This document shows positions 1 through 8,659 of a DNA stretch of 64,000 bases, piece after piece. The notes under the pieces are model-generated. The model saw only the letters and a program-made list of their open reading frames with translations. It made no database searches and had not been told where the DNA came from. Made by a program: the position numbers and the translations under genes. The DNA is from Blautia_A aquisgranensis (GTDB lineage Bacteria; Bacillota; Clostridia; Lachnospirales; Lachnospiraceae). The number at the start of each line of letters is the position of its first letter. The first letter of the stretch is position 1. The DNA lies in assembly GCF_040096615.1 (NCBI RefSeq), contig NZ_JBBMEJ010000013.1, positions 58,170 to 122,169 on the forward strand. The letters are read 5' to 3'.

Positions 1-1231
1 CGATGATACCTTCCTCAACAGCTGCTCTTGTTGCTGCAAGAGCATCCTCAAGACGAAGTTTTGCTTCTTTCATCTCTGTCTCAGTAGCAGCACCTACACG
101 GATAACAGCTACACCACCAGCCAGTTTTGCAAGTCTTTCCTGAAGTTTTTCTTTATCGAACTCGGATTTTGTCTCCTCGATCTGCGCACGGATCTGAGCA
201 ACACGTTTTGCGATGGCATCTTTATCGCCAAGGCCGTCAACGATAACTGTATTCTCTTTTGCAACCTTAACGGATTTTGCACGTCCGAGCTGCTCCATTT
301 TAGCTTCCTTCAGATCAAGACCGAGCTCGTCAGAGATCACCTGTCCGCCTGTCAGGATCGCGATATCCTGAAGCATCTCTTTTCTTCTGTCACCATAGCC
401 AGGTGCTTTAACAGCTACTACCTGGAAGGTTCCTCTCAGTTTGTTAACGATCAGGGTTGTGAGAGCCTCACCCTCAACATCTTCTGCAATGATGAGAAGC
501 TTTGCACCAGCCTGAACAACCTGCTCAAGAAGCGGAAGGATCTCCTGGATGTTGCTGATCTTCTTATCTGTGATCAGAATATACGGATCATCAAGAGTTG
601 CCTCCATCTTCTCCATATCTGTAGACATGTATGCGGAAATATATCCACGGTCAAACTGCATACCTTCAACAAGGTCAAGCTCTGTATGCATGGTCTTGGA
701 CTCCTCAACAGTGATAACACCATCCTTGGAAACCTTCTCCATAGCGTCTGCAACCAGCTGTCCAACCTGCTCATCACTTGCAGAGATTGCGGCTACATTA
801 GCGATCTGAGCTTTTCCGTTGATTGCCTGGCTCATGTTCTTGATTGCTTCTACTGCAACATCTGTTGCTTTTTTCATTCCTTTTCTGAGGATGATCGGGT
901 TCGCTCCTGCTGCCAGGTTCTTCATTCCCTCATGTACCATTGCCTGTGCAAGTACGGTTGCTGTTGTAGTACCATCACCAGCTACATCGTTTGTCTTGGA
1001 TGCAACCTCTTTGATGATCTGAGCACCCATATTCTCGAATCCGTCCTCAAGCTCGATCTCTTTTGCAATGGAAACACCATCGTTTGTGATAAGCGGAGCA
1101 CCGAAAGATTTGTCAAGTACTACATTTCTTCCTTTCGGTCCAAGTGTTACTCTTACTGTATCGGCAAGTTTGTTTACACCAGCCTCAAGTGCTGCTCTTG
1201 CTTCTGCGCCGTATTTAATTTCTTTTGCCAT
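1..1231 (-). CDS. groL: Chaperonin GroEL (60 kDa), C-terminal part outside window
   Basis: Cytosolic ATP-dependent chaperonin that folds proteins inside the double ring together with GroES. About 410 of the usual 540 residues are present; the frame is open to position 1, so the C-terminal quarter lies beyond the window. It starts MAKEIKYG at the ATG at 1231, behind an AGGAGG site. The ATP-binding signatures TLGPKGRNV and NDGVSIAKEI, then DGTTTATVLA, are visible near the N terminus. It lies 48 bases downstream of groES in the same direction, so the two form the usual groES-groEL operon controlled through the CIRCE element upstream of groES. Identification is secure. Confidence 0.98.
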   Translation of the reverse strand, partial: MAKEIKYGAEARAALEAGVNKLADTVRVTLGPKGRNVVLDKSFGAPLITNDGVSIAKEIELEDGFENMGAQIIKEVASKTNDVAGDGTTTATVLAQAMVHEGMKNLAAGANPIILRKGMKKATDVAVEAIKNMSQAINGKAQIANVAAISASDEQVGQLVADAMEKVSKDGVITVEESKTMHTELDLVEGMQFDRGYISAYMSTDMEKMEATLDDPYILITDKKISNIQEILPLLEQVVQAGAKLLIIAEDVEGEALTTLIVNKLRGTFQVVAVKAPGYGDRRKEMLQDIAILTGGQVISDELGLDLKEAKMEQLGRAKSVKVAKENTVIVDGLGDKDAIAKRVAQIRAQIEETKSEFDKEKLQERLAKLAGGVAVIRVGAATETEMKEAKLRLEDALAATRAAVEEGII

Positions 1232-1278
1232 GATCAAATGACCTCCTGTTTATATTTATATACGATAAGCTGTTTATA

Positions 1279-1563
1279 TTATTTAATAATTGCAAGGATA
1301 TCTTCCTGTTTAACGATGATGTAATCTGTTCCATCCATCTTAACTTCTGTTCCTGCATATTTGGAGTAGATAACAGTGTTTCCAACTTCTACTTCCATCT
1401 TAACTTCTTTACCGTTTACAACTCCGCCAGGGCCAACTGCGATAACCTCTGCCTGCTGTGGTTTCTCCTGTGCCTGTCCCGGAAGTACGATTCCGGATGC
1501 TGTTGTCTCTTCTGCTTCAACCTGTTTTAATACTACTCTGTCGCCTAAAGGTACTAACTTCAT
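1279..1563 (-). CDS. groS: Co-chaperonin GroES
   Basis: The 94-residue heptameric lid of the GroEL chamber. The start MKLVPLGDRVVLK and the later GTDYIIVKQEDILAII are typical, and the length is normal for the family. The ATG at 1563 follows an AAAGGAGG site. The mobile loop region is around residues 17-33 (EETTASGIVLP). First gene of the groES-groEL operon; the CIRCE element and a sigma-A promoter lie directly upstream, so heat-inducible HrcA control is expected (known for the family, inferred here). Confidence 0.98.
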   Translation of the reverse strand: MKLVPLGDRVVLKQVEAEETTASGIVLPGQAQEKPQQAEVIAVGPGGVVNGKEVKMEVEVGNTVIYSKYAGTEVKMDGTDYIIVKQEDILAIIK

Positions 1564-1602
1564 GATCTATGTTCCTCCTTTATAAGTTCCATTTTTCGCT
1601 TG

Positions 1603-1629
1603 CTAGCACTCACTTTCTACGAGTGCTAA
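1603..1629 (-). promoter_or_regulatory. CIRCE operator (HrcA site)
   Basis: Inverted repeat CTAGCACTC, nine-base spacer, GAGTGCTAA. It differs from the CIRCE consensus TTAGCACTC-N9-GAGTGCTAA by one base in the left arm. It sits between the groES promoter and its ribosome site, the usual place for HrcA repression of heat-shock chaperonins. hrcA itself is not in the window. Confidence 0.95.
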
Positions 1630-1640
1630 TCACTATGGCT

Positions 1641-1669
1641 ATATTAGTTAATTTCACGTTTTTTCGCAA
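1641..1669 (-). promoter_or_regulatory. Sigma-A promoter of groES-groEL
   Basis: On the minus strand TTGCGA (1664-1669), a 17-base spacer and TAATAT (1641-1646). It lies just upstream of CIRCE, so transcription would begin within or beside the operator. Confidence 0.75.
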
Positions 1670-1823
1670 CTCTTTTAATATATAGTTTTTCTGATGTATA
1701 CTCTTGTTTTCTCTTTTATTCTCTTGTTTTCTCTTATTTTCTTAATTTCATTATTTATTTTGTTTTTTTCTTAAGCACTGCTTATTGCTTTTCGCAGCCC
1801 GCCGGTACTTACCTTATTCCGTT

Positions 1824-1862
1824 AAAAAAAGAGACCTCCCGGTGATAACGGGCAGTCTCTTT
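1824..1862 (-). terminator. Intrinsic terminator after codY
   Basis: On the minus strand a strong stem pairs AGAGAC-CCCG with CGGG-GTCTCT and is followed by a run of seven T. It lies about 40 bases past the codY stop and ends the comM-dprA-topA-codY direction of transcription. Confidence 0.85.
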
Positions 1863-1901
1863 CGTCACGTGCTTCATTCTATCTGGTCAAAACATTTAAC
1901 C

Positions 1902-2687
1902 TTATGCCTTCTTATTTCTCTGTGCTTTGATCTCCTCAAGTTCGTCAAAGATCACTTCGTTGAGAACCTTGATGTAGGTTCCCTTCATTCCGGAAGAACG
2001 GGATTCGATCACGCCTGCACTCTCGAACTTACGCAGTGCATTTACGATCACAGATCTTGTGATGCCGACTCTGTCAGCGATCTTGCTGGCAACAAGGATT
2101 CCCTCATCTCCATCCAACTCATCAAAAATGTGAATGATTGCTTCAAGCTCTGAGAAGGACAGTGTACTGAATGCAGATTTCACGATCTGCTGTTTCCTGT
2201 CTTCTTCGGCATTCTCATCATGAACCGCACGCATCATCTCCAGGCCTACGACTGTTGTGCCGTATTCACTGACAATGATATCCTCAATATCATAAGGATG
2301 ATCATTGCGGTACATGAACAATGTTCCCAGTCTCTCACCTGCAATATCGATTGGATTCACGATTCCCTGATAGTTTCCGGGTACATGTTCGAAACCAAGT
2401 GTCTGGAGATTAACATTCTCCTTTGTGGAAAGAACGCCAAGAAATCTTTCGTTCAATAACGGATCGATGTGTCCGCCAATCTTATCGTCGATCAATTCTG
2501 TGATCTCATCCACACCCGGACAAATACTAACTCCCAGAACCTTACCTTTCTTACTGAGTACCAGGATATTGGAACTTAAGGTTTCCATGAGCACCTGGCA
2601 AATGTCGTTAAACACTACCTTGCTTGAACTACTGTTATGCAGAAGCTTGTTGATCTTTCTAGTTTTATCTAGCAACTGAACGCTCAT
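1902..2687 (-). CDS. codY: GTP- and branched-chain-amino-acid-sensing global repressor CodY
   Basis: Global transcription regulator of low-GC Gram-positives that binds DNA when GTP and isoleucine/valine are plentiful, repressing amino-acid, peptide and competence genes. 261 residues, full length. The N-terminal GAF-type sensor covers roughly residues 1-155. The C-terminal winged helix-turn-helix is clear around residues 180-245, with ASKIADRVGITRS and GMKGTYIKVLN. The ATG at 2687 follows GGAGG. It is the last gene of a minus-strand run comM, dprA, topA, codY. In Bacillus trmFO and hslVU sit between topA and codY; they are absent here. Identification is secure. Confidence 0.97.
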   Translation of the reverse strand: MSVQLLDKTRKINKLLHNSSSSKVVFNDICQVLMETLSSNILVLSKKGKVLGVSICPGVDEITELIDDKIGGHIDPLLNERFLGVLSTKENVNLQTLGFEHVPGNYQGIVNPIDIAGERLGTLFMYRNDHPYDIEDIIVSEYGTTVVGLEMMRAVHDENAEEDRKQQIVKSAFSTLSFSELEAIIHIFDELDGDEGILVASKIADRVGITRSVIVNALRKFESAGVIESRSSGMKGTYIKVLNEVIFDELEEIKAQRNKKA

Positions 2688-2798
2688 TTTTTCCTCCTTT
2701 CACTTTCGTACCTTGAAAGAAATCGTTTTTCTAGTCTAATATTACACGTTATTCTGGAAATTTACAAGACATTTTTATATTTTTTTCATTTTTAACGG

Positions 2799-2824
2799 GC
2801 TTTTCTGAAAATTGGTAGAAAAGC
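2799..2824 (-). terminator. Weak hairpin after topA
   Basis: GCTTTTCT pairs with AGAAAAGC across a ten-base loop, 11 bases past the topA stop. No clean T run follows directly, so it may be a weak or partial terminator; readthrough into codY is possible. Confidence 0.4.
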
Positions 2825-2834
2825 ATTTATTCGA

Positions 2835-4907
2835 TCAATCTTCATCTTTTGGCTTTTGTTCCACATATCCGCAGGTTTCCTGGCTGCAAACCAGCTTATT
2901 TCCCTTTTCGAGCATATAATTGCCACATTTCGGACATTTCTTAGCGGATGGTTTCTGCCATGACATGAAATCACATTCCGGATTATTCTCACATCCGTAG
3001 TATTTTCTGCCTTTTTTCGTTTTTTTCATGACAATTTCACCGCCACACTTCGGACATGAAACACCAATCTTTTCATAGTATGGTTTCGTATTGCGGCAGT
3101 CCGGAAAACCAGGGCATGCAAGGAATCTTCCGTGCGGTCCGTATTTGATGACCATGTTGCGTCCGCAGTTATCGCAGACCACATCTGTGACCTCATCCTG
3201 GATATCGACTTTCTCCAGTTCTTTCTCCGCCTCATCCACATCATGCTTCAGATCCGGGTAAAAGTTTCTGACAACAGTCTTCCACTGTACCGTACCTGCC
3301 TCAACACAGTCCAGAAGTCCTTCCATGGTTGCTGTAAAGTTTACATCCACGATACTTGGAAACGCCTGCTTCATGATGTTATTGACAACCTCTCCAAGCT
3401 CGGTGACATACAGATTCTTCTGTTCCTTGGATACGTAACGTCTGCTGATGATGGTTGTGATCGTCGGTGCGTAAGTACTTGGTCGTCCGATTCCCAGCTC
3501 CTCCATGGTTTTTACAAGAGAGGCCTCTGTATAATGTGCAGGCGGCTGTGTAAAATGCTGTTCCGGCTTGAGTTCCTTCAGTTTAAGCTCCATGCCTTTT
3601 TCCAGGCTCTGGCTCAATACATTGCCCTTCTTGTCATCACCGTCTTCTGTATATACAGACATAAAACCATCAAATGCAACCTTGGATGCTGCAACCGTAA
3701 AAGTATATTCTCCGGCGCTGATTTTGACGGATGTTGTCTCGTAACGTGCCGGTGCCATTCTGCTGGCTGCAAAACGTCTCCAGATCAGCTGATAAAGTCT
3801 GAACTGATCTCTTGTAAGAGATTCTTTTACAAGGACCGGTGTTCTTGAAATGTCAGTAGGACGGATTGCCTCATGTGCATCCTGTATCTTCTGATTATTC
3901 TTCGTGGTCTTCTCTGTTCTGGAAACATAATTCTCACCATACTGTTCTGTGATGTAGGTTCTTGCTGCTGCATCTGCCTCCTCGGAGATACGGGTGGAAT
4001 CCGTACGCAGATAAGAGATCAGACCAACCGTGCCGCTTCCCTTGACATCAACACCCTCATACAGCTGCTGTGCCAGACGCATGGTTTTCTGTGTGGAAAA
4101 GTTCAGTGTCTTAGATGCTTCCTGCTGTAAGGTACTGGTGGTAAACGGCAGTGGTGCATTTTTGATTCGTTCGCCTTTTTTTACCTCGGTAATCTCATAT
4201 TTACAGTTTTCCAGCTTCTTCAGGATCTCATCCATCTCCTGACGATTTTTGATTGGAAGCTTCTTATCTGTTCCGTAAAATTTGGCTGTCAGCGGCTTCT
4301 TTTCCCCTTTTACCTGGAATTCACCTTCCAGGCTCCAGTATTCCTCCGGAATAAAGGAATTGATTTCCTCTTCTCTGTCGCAGATGATACGAAGTGCCAC
4401 AGACTGCACACGGCCTGCACTTAAGCCTCGCTTTACCTTTGCCCAGAGAAGCGGGCTGATGCTGTAACCAACCATACGGTCCAGCATACGTCTTGCCTGC
4501 TGTGCATCCACAAGATTCATGTTCAGCTCGCGGGCCTGCTTGATGGAAGCCTTGACTGCTGTCTTGGTTACCTCGTTAAACGTGATCCTGTGCATTTTTG
4601 CAGGATCTGTCTTCAATGCCTGCATCAGATGCCAGGAGATCGCCTCTCCTTCACGGTCGGGGTCAGTTGCAAGATAGATCTTGTCGGCTTTTTTGGCTTC
4701 CTTACGCAGTTTGGCAAGAAGCTCACCTTTTCCTCTTATTGTAATATATTTGGGTTCAAAATCATTCTCTACGTCAATACCAAACTGGCTCTTCGGGAAA
4801 TCCCGCACGTGGCCGTTTGATGCTTCTACAGTATAATTTGCCCCCAGAAATTTTTTTACCGTTTTCATTTTAGCAGGTGACTCTACTATCACCAGATTTT
4901 TGGCCAT
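2835..4907 (-). CDS. topA: DNA topoisomerase I (type IA)
   Basis: Relaxes negative supercoils by transient single-strand breakage. 690 residues from the ATG at 4907 (MAKNLVIVESPAK, the standard TOPRIM start). The open frame extends 18 codons further up, but the GGAGAGG site fits 4907. The TOPRIM acidic residues appear as TDPDREGE near residue 85, and the catalytic tyrosine in ISYLRTDSTR near residue 299. Three C4 zinc-ribbon modules follow residue 575 (CDNCG, CPKCGGE and CPKCGNY), typical of Firmicute TopA. It sits between dprA (75 bases upstream) and codY, in the same direction. Confidence 0.97.
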   Translation of the reverse strand: MAKNLVIVESPAKMKTVKKFLGANYTVEASNGHVRDFPKSQFGIDVENDFEPKYITIRGKGELLAKLRKEAKKADKIYLATDPDREGEAISWHLMQALKTDPAKMHRITFNEVTKTAVKASIKQARELNMNLVDAQQARRMLDRMVGYSISPLLWAKVKRGLSAGRVQSVALRIICDREEEINSFIPEEYWSLEGEFQVKGEKKPLTAKFYGTDKKLPIKNRQEMDEILKKLENCKYEITEVKKGERIKNAPLPFTTSTLQQEASKTLNFSTQKTMRLAQQLYEGVDVKGSGTVGLISYLRTDSTRISEEADAAARTYITEQYGENYVSRTEKTTKNNQKIQDAHEAIRPTDISRTPVLVKESLTRDQFRLYQLIWRRFAASRMAPARYETTSVKISAGEYTFTVAASKVAFDGFMSVYTEDGDDKKGNVLSQSLEKGMELKLKELKPEQHFTQPPAHYTEASLVKTMEELGIGRPSTYAPTITTIISRRYVSKEQKNLYVTELGEVVNNIMKQAFPSIVDVNFTATMEGLLDCVEAGTVQWKTVVRNFYPDLKHDVDEAEKELEKVDIQDEVTDVVCDNCGRNMVIKYGPHGRFLACPGFPDCRNTKPYYEKIGVSCPKCGGEIVMKKTKKGRKYYGCENNPECDFMSWQKPSAKKCPKCGNYMLEKGNKLVCSQETCGYVEQKPKDED

Positions 4908-4982
4908 TTTACCTCTCCTAATCTCACTCTGCCTCCCATCCCGTATACTGCAGCTACGCAAAAAGCTCAGAACAGCAGGCAG

Positions 4983-5870
4983 TTATTCAAGTCTGATATA
5001 ATGCTGTCTCCCAGTTTCCCTCACAAGTCCCATCACTGTGAGCTGTGCCAGGATACTGGCTGTTTTTCCCGGCGGAAAGCCGGTTTTTCTGATAATATGA
5101 TCCAGATTTTTTGGTCGTAAATCGAGACAACTATACACCAAATCCAAATCTGTTGCAAGTCCTAACTTGGTTTTTTGCGACAATTTCGTTTTTTTTTTCA
5201 CAGACAGACCCCATTCATCCAGAAGCACTTCCGGCGAGTATGCGATCCCCGCTCCGTCGTAGATCAGCTTGTGGCAACCACGGCTTAAAGCGTCATTTAC
5301 AGCACCCGGGATCGCATAAACCGTTTTTCCCTGTTCCAGTGCACATGCTGCAGTGATCAGGGAACCGCTTTTTTCTTTCGCCTCTACCACAAGCACCAGA
5401 TCCGAAAGTCCGCTGATGATCCGGTTTCTTGCCGGAAAATGGTATGCTCTGCCACCGGTTCCCGGAGAATATTCACTGATGATTCCTCCATTATTCTCCG
5501 GAATCCTTCTGTAAATACTCCTGCTGGATGCCGGATAACAGATGTCAACCCCATTTCCAAGCACCGCAAAAGTAGGCGTTCCCCCTTCCAGTGCTCCCTT
5601 ATGTCCTTCTGCATCAATTCCCGCTGCCATACCGCTGATCACCTGCACTCCGTTTTCACTTAAGTATTTTGCGTAATTAAACGCCTGGATTCTTCCGTAT
5701 GCGCTGCACATCCTGGCTCCCACGATCGCCGCTGTGGGCTTATCATCTTCCGGAAATCTTCCAATATAATAGAGTTCTTCCGGCATACCAGCAAGGGAGC
5801 GTAGTCTTTCGGGATATTCATTACTGTTTTTTGTGACATGTTTTATAGCGGTTTTCTGTTTTTCTTCCAT
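4983..5870 (-). CDS. dprA: DNA-processing protein DprA (short form)
   Basis: Loads RecA on incoming single-stranded DNA during natural transformation. 295 residues: the Rossmann-like DprA/Smf domain fills residues about 15-220 (IVGAR, SGMAAGIDAEGHKGAL, AVLGNGVD, FPARNRIISGLS, KSGSLITA), with a winged helix at residues about 230-293. The usual N-terminal SAM/helix-hairpin-helix domain of about 70 residues is missing. The start is supported by GGAGGTACTTTATAATG, so this looks like a naturally short form rather than a miscalled start. It lies 26 bases behind comM and is probably co-transcribed with it. Presence of dprA and comM does not by itself show that the cell is competent. Confidence 0.94.
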   Translation of the reverse strand: MEEKQKTAIKHVTKNSNEYPERLRSLAGMPEELYYIGRFPEDDKPTAAIVGARMCSAYGRIQAFNYAKYLSENGVQVISGMAAGIDAEGHKGALEGGTPTFAVLGNGVDICYPASSRSIYRRIPENNGGIISEYSPGTGGRAYHFPARNRIISGLSDLVLVVEAKEKSGSLITAACALEQGKTVYAIPGAVNDALSRGCHKLIYDGAGIAYSPEVLLDEWGLSVKKKTKLSQKTKLGLATDLDLVYSCLDLRPKNLDHIIRKTGFPPGKTASILAQLTVMGLVRETGRQHYIRLE

Positions 5871-5896
5871 TATAAAGTACCTCCGTTTCCTGTAAT

Positions 5897-7420
5897 TTAT
5901 GACCAGTATTTTTTATCATAGGCCCTGTATGTCAGCGCTTCACAGATATGTTCTGCTTCGATCTTTTCCGCTTCTTCCATATCAGCGATCGTCCGCGCTA
6001 CTTTCAGGATCTTATGATATGCCCTTGTACTGAATTCAAACTGCACATATGCCTGTTCCAGAAGCTCTTCTGCCTCTTTTGTCATGATGCAGTATTTTTC
6101 AATACTTCTTCCGTCCAGCTCCCCGTTAAAAGAAATTTCTTCTTTCTCATAGCGTCTGCGCTGAATCTTTTGTGTTCTTTCAACTCTCCTGCGGATCTTT
6201 TCCGAGCTTTCTCCCCTTTTTTTCTTTTTCATCTCCTGAAAACCGATCGCCGGAACTTCTGTGCAGATATCAATTCTCTCCAAAAGAGGCTGGCTTATTT
6301 TTCCCAGGTAATGGGTGATCTCTCCCTGACTGCATCTGCAACGGTTCATATCCGGATAAAACCCACATGGACAGGGATTCATCGCTGCCGCCAGCATAAA
6401 GCTCGCCGGAAATGTATATGTCCCTGCTGCCCTGGAAAGATGGATTTCCTTATCTTCCAGCGGCTGACGCAGAATCTCCAGACTTTTTCTGGAGAATTCC
6501 GGCATCTCATCCAGAAAAAGGACGCCTCTGTGTGCAAGCGTGATCTCTCCCGGTCCCGGAATCCGCCCACCTCCTGCCAGTGCCTGCGGGGAGCTTGTAT
6601 GATGTGGACTGCGAAAAGGTCTTTTTCGGATAAGCGGATCTTTTTTTGTGAGAAGTCCTGCCACACTGTAAACTTTCGTGATTTCCAGGCTTTCCTCAAA
6701 TGTAAGTCGCGGCATGATGGTGGGAAGCCTTCTGGCAAGCATGGTCTTTCCGGACCCCGGCGGACCGATCAGAAGAATATTGTGAAAACCGCTGACTGCA
6801 ATCTCTGCCGCCCGTCTGGCTCCATCCTGACCGCACACATCCGCAAAATCCACGCCTTTTTCATTTTGGGTATCCTGTATTTCCTCTTCTTCTGTGTTTT
6901 CATATCTTTCCGGATCATTAAGACACCGGATCATATCTCCCAGTGTCCGCACGCCGAATACCTGCATATCCCGCACCAGTTTTCCTTCTTTTAGATTCTC
7001 CTGCGGAATAATGCAAAAACGAAGTCCCAGCTCTCTTGCACGTATCACTCTTGGAAGGATACCGGAAACGCCATGTATCTCGCCGTTAAGACTGATCTCT
7101 CCTACGACCATGATCTGGGCAAGAAGCTCTGGCTTTAAAATTCCGGCTGCCGCAAGAACTGCCGCCGCTACAGGAAGATCAAAGCCAGCCCCTTCCTTTT
7201 TCATATCTGCCGGTGCAAAATTTACAGTTACTCTCTTCGGAGGCAGACTGAGCCTGTTATTTTTAAATGCAGTACGCACTCTCTCCTGTGCTTCCCGCAC
7301 CTGGGCAGACGGAAATCCTACCATGGTAAAGGATGGCAGTCCGTCGCTGACATCTGCCTCAACCTGGATCTCACGTACCTCCATGCCAAAAATTGCTGCT
7401 GATAAAACACTCGCAAACAA
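5897..7420 (-). CDS. comM: ComM/YifB family Mg-chelatase-like AAA ATPase
   Basis: Hexameric AAA+ helicase that in transformable bacteria promotes branch migration during integration of donor DNA. 507 residues, usual length. The N-terminal ChlI-like domain (FTMVGFPSAQVREAQERV) is followed by Walker A GPPGSGKT near residue 217, Walker B VLFLDEMPEF, and a C-terminal Mg-chelatase domain ending in ALTYRAYDKKYW. The start is TTG at 7420 (TTG TTT GCG), behind AGAAAGGA; a later ATG would cut into the conserved N terminus. First gene of the comM-dprA pair, behind a strong promoter at 7545-7573. Confidence 0.95.
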   Translation of the reverse strand: MFASVLSAAIFGMEVREIQVEADVSDGLPSFTMVGFPSAQVREAQERVRTAFKNNRLSLPPKRVTVNFAPADMKKEGAGFDLPVAAAVLAAAGILKPELLAQIMVVGEISLNGEIHGVSGILPRVIRARELGLRFCIIPQENLKEGKLVRDMQVFGVRTLGDMIRCLNDPERYENTEEEEIQDTQNEKGVDFADVCGQDGARRAAEIAVSGFHNILLIGPPGSGKTMLARRLPTIMPRLTFEESLEITKVYSVAGLLTKKDPLIRKRPFRSPHHTSSPQALAGGGRIPGPGEITLAHRGVLFLDEMPEFSRKSLEILRQPLEDKEIHLSRAAGTYTFPASFMLAAAMNPCPCGFYPDMNRCRCSQGEITHYLGKISQPLLERIDICTEVPAIGFQEMKKKKRGESSEKIRRRVERTQKIQRRRYEKEEISFNGELDGRSIEKYCIMTKEAEELLEQAYVQFEFSTRAYHKILKVARTIADMEEAEKIEAEHICEALTYRAYDKKYWS

Positions 7421-7499
7421 ACGATTCCTTTCTGCGAAAAATTTCGTTCCCGATTGACAAATTTCTCGTCTTTTTTAAAATAAAAGTAAAATTTAGGGA

Positions 7500-7526
7500 A
7501 ATTTTCAGATAGACATTTTCTGAATT
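7500..7526 (-). promoter_or_regulatory. Two adjacent CodY-box-like sequences in the comM leader
   Basis: Plus-strand AATTTTCAGA at 7500-7509 matches the first ten bases of the CodY consensus AATTTTCWGAAAATT exactly, and ATTTTCTGAA at 7515-7524 has nine of ten matches in the same half. The right halves are degenerate (about 4-5 mismatches per site). Both lie just downstream of the predicted comM start point. Suggestive only. Confidence 0.35.
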
Positions 7527-7544
7527 AAAGAAGATAATAAATTT

Positions 7545-7573
7545 AGTATAGTCCATTTTGCTCCCTTTTGCAA
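7545..7573 (-). promoter_or_regulatory. Sigma-A promoter of comM-dprA
   Basis: On the minus strand TTGCAA (7568-7573), a 17-base spacer and TATACT (7545-7550). The predicted leader to the TTG start at 7420 is about 115 bases. Confidence 0.7.
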
Positions 7574-7625
7574 GGGTGCATTTCGTTCTGATTTATACTT
7601 TCTATAGAAAGAAGAGGTGAGCACA

Positions 7626-7841
7626 ATGAAATTTCAGCGTATTCAGGATTTACGTACAGACGCGGATCTGTCACAGAGACAGTTAAGTGAGATTCTTCAT
7701 ATCAGTCAGCGTTCTTATTCCCATTATGAAACGGGATCCCGTAATATTCCTATCGAAATGCTTATCCGGCTGGCAAATTATTACGACACCAGCATTGATT
7801 ATCTCGTCGGCCGTACAGACCGCAAAAAAATGATCAAATAA
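7626..7841 (+). CDS. Small XRE-family DNA-binding protein
   Basis: 71-residue, single-domain Cro/CI-type helix-turn-helix protein: RIQDLRTDADLSQRQLSEIL, then ISQRSYSHYETGSRNIP, then LIRLANYYDTSIDYLVGRT. The domain fills the whole protein, with no ligand-binding or toxin partner. A GTG at 7617 is in frame but lies inside the Shine-Dalgarno stretch AGAAGAGGTG, so ATG at 7626 is chosen. It stands alone, divergent from comM; the target is unknown, and autoregulation or control of comM are the simplest guesses. Confidence 0.88.
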   Translation: MKFQRIQDLRTDADLSQRQLSEILHISQRSYSHYETGSRNIPIEMLIRLANYYDTSIDYLVGRTDRKKMIK

Positions 7842-7921
7842 AGAAATCCCCGGAACTTATGAATGCTTCGGGAATTCCTGTAACAGGATTCCCGAAAACA
7901 CTTTAAGTCCGGGGATTCTTT
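7842..7921. terminator. Nested bidirectional terminator
   Basis: A long outer stem pairs 7842-7859 (AGAAATCCCCGGACTT-like) with 7904-7921. Inside it is a second perfect-looking hairpin, CGGGAATTCCTG / CAGGATTCCCG (7869-7894). T-rich and A-rich ends on both sides suit termination of the XRE gene on plus and of the 7932-8621 gene on minus. Confidence 0.75.
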
Positions 7922-7931
7922 ATTTTATATT

Positions 7932-8621
7932 CTATTCTGTATAATATGTCTCTTCCTCACCATAAGGAATATCATATTCACCGGTCTGCTCATCCGAGCT
8001 CTCTGGCTCAGGTACCGGTGTATCTGCTGCCAGTTCTTCCCTTGTCATAATTGATTCTGTTTTCGGATAAGTCAGGGAACCATCCGCTCTTTCATAAGTT
8101 TTGACCTTTACATAAAGCTCACCGCTTTTATCAAAAACAAACTCTCCCTTTGCCTTGTTTCCTTCGGAATCCTTAAACCGGAACTGCGTGGCATTTCCTG
8201 CAACCTCCGCTGTCACATCCGCCTCTGCTGTCAGGGAATGGTCTCTTCCGTTGACTCTCTTGTAAGTAAAGGAAACCGATTTCAGACTGATCTCATAGAT
8301 ATTGATCGTAGTAAGGCCATCTGTACTGTACCAGGTTCCCTGGTAGTTTTCCGGCGTAAAAGCGGGAAGAATGGTCGGCACCGGAGTCAGGGACGGCGTA
8401 GGAGTTGCTGTTGGTACCGGGGTAGCCGTAGCCACCGGCGTTGCTGTCACCTCCGGAATGCTCTCAAGTGCGGCGATCGCCTCCTGCTTCCGCTGTTCCT
8501 TTTCAGCTTTGTTCCTGTGTGAAACCAGCAGCATTCCCCCGATTCCTGCCAGAATAAACAGAATGATCAACAGGATCAGTGCTGTTTTCAGCCGCTGCTT
8601 TCTTCTTTTTTTTCTTCTCAT
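7932..8621 (-). CDS. Membrane-anchored extracytoplasmic protein of unknown function
   Basis: 229 residues, not recognised as a named family. A basic N terminus (MRRKKRRKQR) precedes one hydrophobic segment at about residues 13-33. Then comes a charged stretch, a proline/threonine-rich spacer of TATPVP-type repeats (about residues 58-85), a probably beta-rich outer domain (YQGTWYSTDGLTTINIYEI onward) and an acidic tail. This layout suggests a type II single-pass protein displayed outside the membrane. The upstream in-frame GTG at 8630 lies within the AGAGGTG ribosome site, so ATG at 8621 is preferred. It lies downstream of fbp in the same direction with a 38-base gap. Confidence 0.75.
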   Translation of the reverse strand: MRRKKRRKQRLKTALILLIILFILAGIGGMLLVSHRNKAEKEQRKQEAIAALESIPEVTATPVATATPVPTATPTPSLTPVPTILPAFTPENYQGTWYSTDGLTTINIYEISLKSVSFTYKRVNGRDHSLTAEADVTAEVAGNATQFRFKDSEGNKAKGEFVFDKSGELYVKVKTYERADGSLTYPKTESIMTREELAADTPVPEPESSDEQTGEYDIPYGEEETYYTE

Positions 8622-8659
8622 CTGTATCACCTCTGTTTATCGTAGATTTGCTTTTTTGC

